Of a DNA stretch of 8,793 bases, positions 6,112 to 8,793 are shown piece by piece (the stretch's first letter is position 1; the number at the start of each line of letters is the position of its first letter). A program made the position numbers and the translations under genes. The notes beneath the pieces were generated by a model, which made no database searches, was not told the DNA's origin, and saw only the letters and a program-made list of their open reading frames with translations. Source of the stretch: Paraliomyxa sp041600735 (GTDB lineage Bacteria > Myxococcota_A > Polyangia > Nannocystales > Nannocystaceae); the NCBI GenBank assembly GCA_041600735.1, contig JBFIJN010000382.1, positions 1 through 8,793 on the forward strand, read 5' to 3'.

Positions 6112-6142
6112 TTGTCGGTGGTGCTCGAGCACCTCGTATGAT
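6112..6142 (+). promoter_or_regulatory. Candidate promoter of the lipoprotein gene at 6175
   Basis: TTGTCG (6112-6117) and TATGAT (6137-6142) are separated by 19 bp, slightly longer than ideal. The -10 matches consensus at five of six positions. The expected start point is near 6149-6151. That leaves a leader of about 25 nt carrying AGGAG before ATG 6175, or a leaderless TTG at 6151. Confidence 0.5.
6120..6133. promoter_or_regulatory. Perfect 14-bp palindrome GGTGCTCGAGCACC, candidate operator
   Basis: The dyad lies wholly inside the spacer between the -35-like and -10 boxes of the promoter at 6112-6142, and between two divergent genes. This is a classic position for a repressor or a MerR-type activator, the latter also being associated with 19-bp spacers. 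No regulator gene is adjacent, so the factor is unknown. Confidence 0.4.
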
Positions 6143-6159
6143 GCGCGTGCTTGGTCCCG

Positions 6160-6164
6160 AGGAG
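6160..6164 (+). promoter_or_regulatory. Ribosome-binding site AGGAG for ATG 6175
   Basis: AGGAG is 10 nt before ATG 6175. It is the clearest Shine-Dalgarno sequence in the window and decides the start of the lipoprotein gene in favour of ATG 6175 over the upstream TTG 6151. Confidence 0.5.
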
Positions 6165-6174
6165 TGATCGTCTC

Positions 6175-7197
6175 ATGTTGCAGCATCGGTGGAGCATCGT
6201 CGTGGTGGGGGTCGGGGCCTTTGCGGGAGCGCTGGCGTGCGGCAGCGGTACGGACTCGCCAGTCCCGGTCAGTCCGGAGCCCGCGGTGATCGCCGAGCGC
6301 TCGACGACCGCGGCTCCGCCGGACCGCGAGACCACGCCTCCGCCGAGCACGGTCGCTCCTCCGCCGAACCTCGACCCGGTCCCGCCGATCACCACCGACA
6401 TCGATCCCTCGGTCTTCCACTGGTCCCACGACTCCGACGAGCACGCCTTCATCGAGGTGATGGTGCAGCTTGGCGATGGCCCGGAGGCGGAGACATGGCG
6501 CTCGATCGCGCGGGCCCACGAGGGCCAAACCAAGCCCGCACGCGACATCGGCATGCCCGAACGCTTCGCCCGAGGGGACTCCTGGATCGTCTTCGGTGCG
6601 GATGGGTCCGTCTTCGGCGGCAAGGCCAAGGGGTTCTGGCCCGCGATGTACGGCGAAGACATGGTGTTGCTTCGCGTGGTGCTTGGGGTCGGTCCCGAGG
6701 GCGTGGCGGTTCGAGCCCGCGACTGGACGGGGCGACCCCGCAACCCGGCTCGCTGGGGTCGAGGCCTCGAGGCGGACGACCCGAAGCTAGGCGAGGTCAT
6801 CGAGGTGCTGGGCCGCTCGATCGCAATGGTCGCGGGGCCGCAGGTGGTGGCGCTGCTCGAGCGCCGACCGCTGACGGCGAAGGATGTCTACGTGACCCCG
6901 GGACGCTTTTGTGGGGGCAGCTACCTCGTTCGGCTCGACGCGCGCGTCGATCCGAACGGGCGAGACTCCGTGGCAGGGATCGTGATCCTCGGGCTCGATG
7001 GACGCCTGACGCCGGTCATCCCAGTGGAGCGGACCACCACGAATCGTCACTACGTCTGGGGCACTCTCGACCTCGACGACGATGGCTACGACGAGGCGGT
7101 GGTGGAGCGAGGCGAGGAGTCCGGGAGCTTCGCCAACCTGCTGTATTGGCGCGAGGGCCAGCCGCAGCTCGAGCCGCTCGTCCTCGAGCCCGCCTGA
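6175..7197 (+). CDS. Lipoprotein of unknown function with Pro/Thr tether and Asp-rich calcium-type loop
   Basis: From ATG 6175 the protein is 340 aa. Residues 1-21 are a lipoprotein signal (Arg5, then IVVVGVGAFAGALA) with Cys22 as anchor. Residues 23-75 are a Pro/Thr/Ser-rich tether. The folded part begins near DIDPSVFHWSHDSDE (about 76-90) and contains a conserved-looking WIVFGADGSVFGGKAKGFW stretch. Its second half holds a single Cys in GRFCGGSY. Residues 299-307, DLDDDGYDE, have the DxDxDGxxE spacing of EF-hand/FG-GAP-type calcium-binding loops. A lone loop near the C-terminus is weak evidence for calcium binding. I recognise no named family. It is divergent from the DsbA-like gene and followed by a 215-bp gap before another lipoprotein gene on the same strand. 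Confidence 0.75.
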   Translation: MLQHRWSIVVVGVGAFAGALACGSGTDSPVPVSPEPAVIAERSTTAAPPDRETTPPPSTVAPPPNLDPVPPITTDIDPSVFHWSHDSDEHAFIEVMVQLGDGPEAETWRSIARAHEGQTKPARDIGMPERFARGDSWIVFGADGSVFGGKAKGFWPAMYGEDMVLLRVVLGVGPEGVAVRARDWTGRPRNPARWGRGLEADDPKLGEVIEVLGRSIAMVAGPQVVALLERRPLTAKDVYVTPGRFCGGSYLVRLDARVDPNGRDSVAGIVILGLDGRLTPVIPVERTTTNRHYVWGTLDLDDDGYDEAVVERGEESGSFANLLYWREGQPQLEPLVLEPA

Positions 7198-7412
7198 CAA
7201 GCTCCAGCGTGGCCTCGTCGCTGTGGGCGCGCGGTATAGAGGGCTTCAGATCTCGTATCGCGCCGCTTTCCGATGTCGAGTTCGCTGCACGGGGCGACCC
7301 GTCGCCAACGCCGAACGCAACCACATCCGGCCCGATCGTTACGTTGAAGAATTCGAGCCATTGAGTCACCGAGGTCGGTGCCTCGACCCGCGACCGTGCT
7401 AGGCTCGAGCTG
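7198..7412 (+). other. Intergenic region, locally lower GC, with a second -10-like TATAGA
   Basis: No coding frame is convincing here. The region is visibly less GC-rich than its flanks. It contains TATAGA at 7235-7240, which lies well upstream of the 7400-7405 box, and a short dyad GGCGAC-CC-GTCGCC at 7293-7306. It may hold a second promoter, a long 5' leader or a small RNA, but nothing specific can be supported. Confidence 0.25.
7397..7405 (+). promoter_or_regulatory. Extended -10 promoter TGCTAGGCT of the propeller lipoprotein gene
   Basis: TGC precedes TAGGCT (7400-7405), an extended -10. There is no clear -35 at 16-18 bp. The box ends 7 nt before GTG 7413, so the predicted start point falls at or next to the start codon. 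No Shine-Dalgarno sequence is present, which fits a leaderless mRNA. Confidence 0.5.
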
Positions 7413-8462
7413 GTGGAACCTTGGCGCTGGGTGGGGTGGTCGCTCCTGCTCGCCTCGTGCGGGCCGCGGGCGCACGATCCAGCATCGGTCGAGCTGGCGT
7501 ACCTCCGCTCCGACGAGGACGGTAGGAGCTCGTGGTTGATGGGGGCGGTACCGGGGGAATTCACCGTCGAGGTGCTCGCGCCAGAGCCGGGGGTCCGCGT
7601 CAGCTCGCTCGGCTGGTCCTTCGATGGGACGTACCTCGCGGTTACGCGGAGTCGCGACGGGGAATTCGAGGTCGTGATCTGGTCGCCCGGCTCGGGGGAA
7701 GTCACGGTGCTGCCGGGGTTGTTGGGCGTCGTGCCCTCGCCGAGCGAGCTGGTGTTCCTCTCCGCGCGGCTAAAGGACGACGGCAACGCGGAGCGCGTCT
7801 TCGTCGAGTTCGACGGCGGCGCGGAGCGTCCGGCCCCCTCCGGGCTCGGCGCGGCGCTCGCCTGGTCCCCAGACGGTGATCGATGGGCCACCCTCTTTTC
7901 CACGGATGGAGGCGATCCGCACGAGCTTCGAATCATCGAGCTCGCGAGCGGGATGGTCACCGAGGTGCCGCTGCAGCTCGCCGACGGCACACCACTCGAC
8001 CTGCTCTGGATCTCGTGGTCGCCGGACGGCCGGCTCATCGCATTCGCGGCCGACGATCCCACCGAGCTGGGGTACTCGAGGATCTTCGGTGTGGACGTCG
8101 TCGAGCACGAGGTCGTCATGTGGACGAATGAGTCCTTCTACGGCTTCGACGCGCCGACGTGGTCCACCGACGGGACCGGGCTCGCCGCGGCTCCCGCGTG
8201 GGTATTCGACACGATCTACCTCACCGACTACGCCGTCGTGATCTTCGCCGACTCGGGGCAGAGCATCGTCGAGCGGGTCCCCGCGGCGACGGAGCTGGCG
8301 TGGGCGCCGGATGGGCGCCGGGCCGTCACGATGCTGTCGGACGCGGTGGATCTTCAAAGGACGCACATCGTCGTGAGCCAAGACGGCGCGGAGTGGCGGT
8401 CGTCCGACTCCGACAGCCGGCACAGCGATTCCGTAGCGCGTTGGCGTCCAGTCCTCCCCTAG
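7413..8462 (+). CDS. TolB/WD40-like (PD40) beta-propeller lipoprotein
   Basis: From GTG 7413 the protein is 349 aa. The signal is short: MEPWRWVGWSLLLAS followed by Cys16 in a good lipobox (LASC). The mature part has at least five PD40-type strand signatures: LGWSFDGTYLAV (66-77), LAWSPDGDRWAT (149-160), ISWSPDGRLIAF (200-211), PTWSTDGTGLAA (248-259) and LAWAPDGRRAVT (295-306). A last ARWRP closes the propeller at 342-346. Such propellers in TolB and peptidase N-terminal domains bind proteins or peptides; no peptidase domain follows, so a binding or scaffold role in the envelope is more likely than catalysis. It is probably transcribed alone from the box at 7397-7405, and it ends only 7 bp from a convergent gene. 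Confidence 0.8.
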   Translation: MEPWRWVGWSLLLASCGPRAHDPASVELAYLRSDEDGRSSWLMGAVPGEFTVEVLAPEPGVRVSSLGWSFDGTYLAVTRSRDGEFEVVIWSPGSGEVTVLPGLLGVVPSPSELVFLSARLKDDGNAERVFVEFDGGAERPAPSGLGAALAWSPDGDRWATLFSTDGGDPHELRIIELASGMVTEVPLQLADGTPLDLLWISWSPDGRLIAFAADDPTELGYSRIFGVDVVEHEVVMWTNESFYGFDAPTWSTDGTGLAAAPAWVFDTIYLTDYAVVIFADSGQSIVERVPAATELAWAPDGRRAVTMLSDAVDLQRTHIVVSQDGAEWRSSDSDSRHSDSVARWRPVLP

Positions 8463-8469
8463 CGCCGGA

Positions 8470-8793
8470 TCAGTCGATGAACCTGCGCCGGTCGATCCCC
8501 AGCTTGCGCATCTTGCTCTGCAGCGTGCTCGGCTCGAGCCCAAGCCGCAGCGCGGCGCCGCCGGGGCCATAGAGCTTGCCACCGGTCGAGGCCAGCGCCG
8601 ACTCGATGCAGCGCCGGATCGCGTCTTCCAGCGGCTCGACGGTGTGGCGGGGGGTGGCGATCGATCCCGTGCGGCGAGCGAGATGGGGCAGCTCCAGCTC
8701 CACGCCGGGGCTCATGACGAGCGCGGCCTCGAGTAGGTTCTCGAGCTGTCGCACGTTGCCTGGCCAGTCATGAGCGACCAGTCGATCGAGGAC
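8470..8793 (-). CDS. Sigma-54-dependent transcriptional activator (NtrC family), C-terminal part; 5' end outside window
   Basis: The visible part is the last 107 residues, ending in IDRRRFID with TGA at 8472-8470. It begins VLDRLVAHDWPGNVRQLENL; WPGNVRQL is the hallmark at the end of the AAA+ sigma-54 interaction domain (PF00158). After a linker, residues from about DAIRRCIESALASTGGKLYG to GGAALRLGLEPSTLQSKMRK form a Fis-type helix-turn-helix (HTH_8) that binds upstream activating sequences. The AAA+ core with Walker A and GAFTGA motifs, and any FHA, GAF or receiver domain, lies to the right of the window, so the signal and target are unknown. It is convergent with the propeller lipoprotein gene and transcribed independently. 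Confidence 0.92.
   Translation of the reverse strand, partial: VLDRLVAHDWPGNVRQLENLLEAALVMSPGVELELPHLARRTGSIATPRHTVEPLEDAIRRCIESALASTGGKLYGPGGAALRLGLEPSTLQSKMRKLGIDRRRFID

Noticed and set aside
6067..6528. N-terminal extension of the DsbA-like gene upstream of GTG 6066
   Set aside because: It would overlap the divergent lipoprotein gene and place the lipoprotein signal peptide in the middle of the protein.
6189..7364. A 391-codon plus-strand open frame overlapping the lipoprotein at 6175
   Set aside because: It is a shifted-frame shadow: its product is Arg/Gly/Pro-rich with no motif, whereas the frame from 6175 has a lipoprotein signal and good codon bias.
7016..8119. A Ser/Pro/Thr-rich minus-strand open frame antisense to the propeller lipoprotein
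   Set aside because: The plus-strand frame has repeated WSPDG propeller motifs; the Ser-rich product is a typical antisense artefact.
1..8793. Defence island, CRISPR array, mobile element or prophage
   Set aside because: I found no regularly spaced direct repeats, no transposase or integrase motifs, no terminal inverted repeats and no nuclease or toxin-antitoxin genes. Composition looks even across the window apart from one short gap.

Overview
The window is very GC-rich (roughly 70% by eye), densely coding, and dominated by exported proteins. It most resembles a myxobacterial chromosome, probably family Nannocystaceae (Nannocystis/Enhygromyxa/Plesiocystis type). The evidence is the strong G/C third-position bias, several predicted lipoproteins, one lipoprotein with the Ser/Thr/Asp/Gly-rich tether followed by a Cys-rich domain that is common in that group, and the C-terminus of a sigma-54 enhancer-binding protein. 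The taxonomic call is inference. I see no rRNA, tRNA, CRISPR array, transposase or phage gene.

Left part (1-3222). The window opens inside a gene for a sugar-nucleotidyltransferase-like protein with a left-handed beta-helix (GlmU / UDP-GlcNAc pyrophosphorylase-like). It is followed on the same strand by an exported protein with a long acidic linker and a beta-barrel-like C-terminus, then by a small two-helix membrane protein. A convergent minus-strand gene encodes a membrane protein with a soluble N-terminal domain of unknown function.

Middle (3344-6066, all minus strand). An exported SMP-30/gluconolactonase-like beta-propeller keeps all four metal/substrate ligand positions of the family. 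Next to it is a Cys-rich lipoprotein gene that looks broken by a one-base frameshift, with a high-GC3 tail continuing in the neighbouring frame. Upstream of that is a DsbA-like (Thioredoxin_4) lipoprotein with a coiled-coil stalk and a CPYS active site in place of CxxC. The last two genes are 28 bp apart and may be co-transcribed; a perfect hairpin in the gap could hide the ribosome-binding site of the second.

Right part (6175-8793). Divergent from the DsbA-like gene is a lipoprotein of unknown function. A perfect 14-bp palindrome sits between the -35-like and -10 boxes of its promoter. Next is a TolB/WD40-like propeller lipoprotein, and convergent with it the C-terminal end of an NtrC-type activator that runs off the window.

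How they work together: most products are predicted to act in the cell envelope or periplasm, but there is no clear pathway or defence island. The clearest possible functional pair is the thiol oxidoreductase-like lipoprotein with the adjacent Cys-rich lipoprotein. The most unexpected shared feature is regulatory: several genes have a -10-like box ending only 6-8 nt before a usable start codon, which suggests leaderless or near-leaderless mRNAs.
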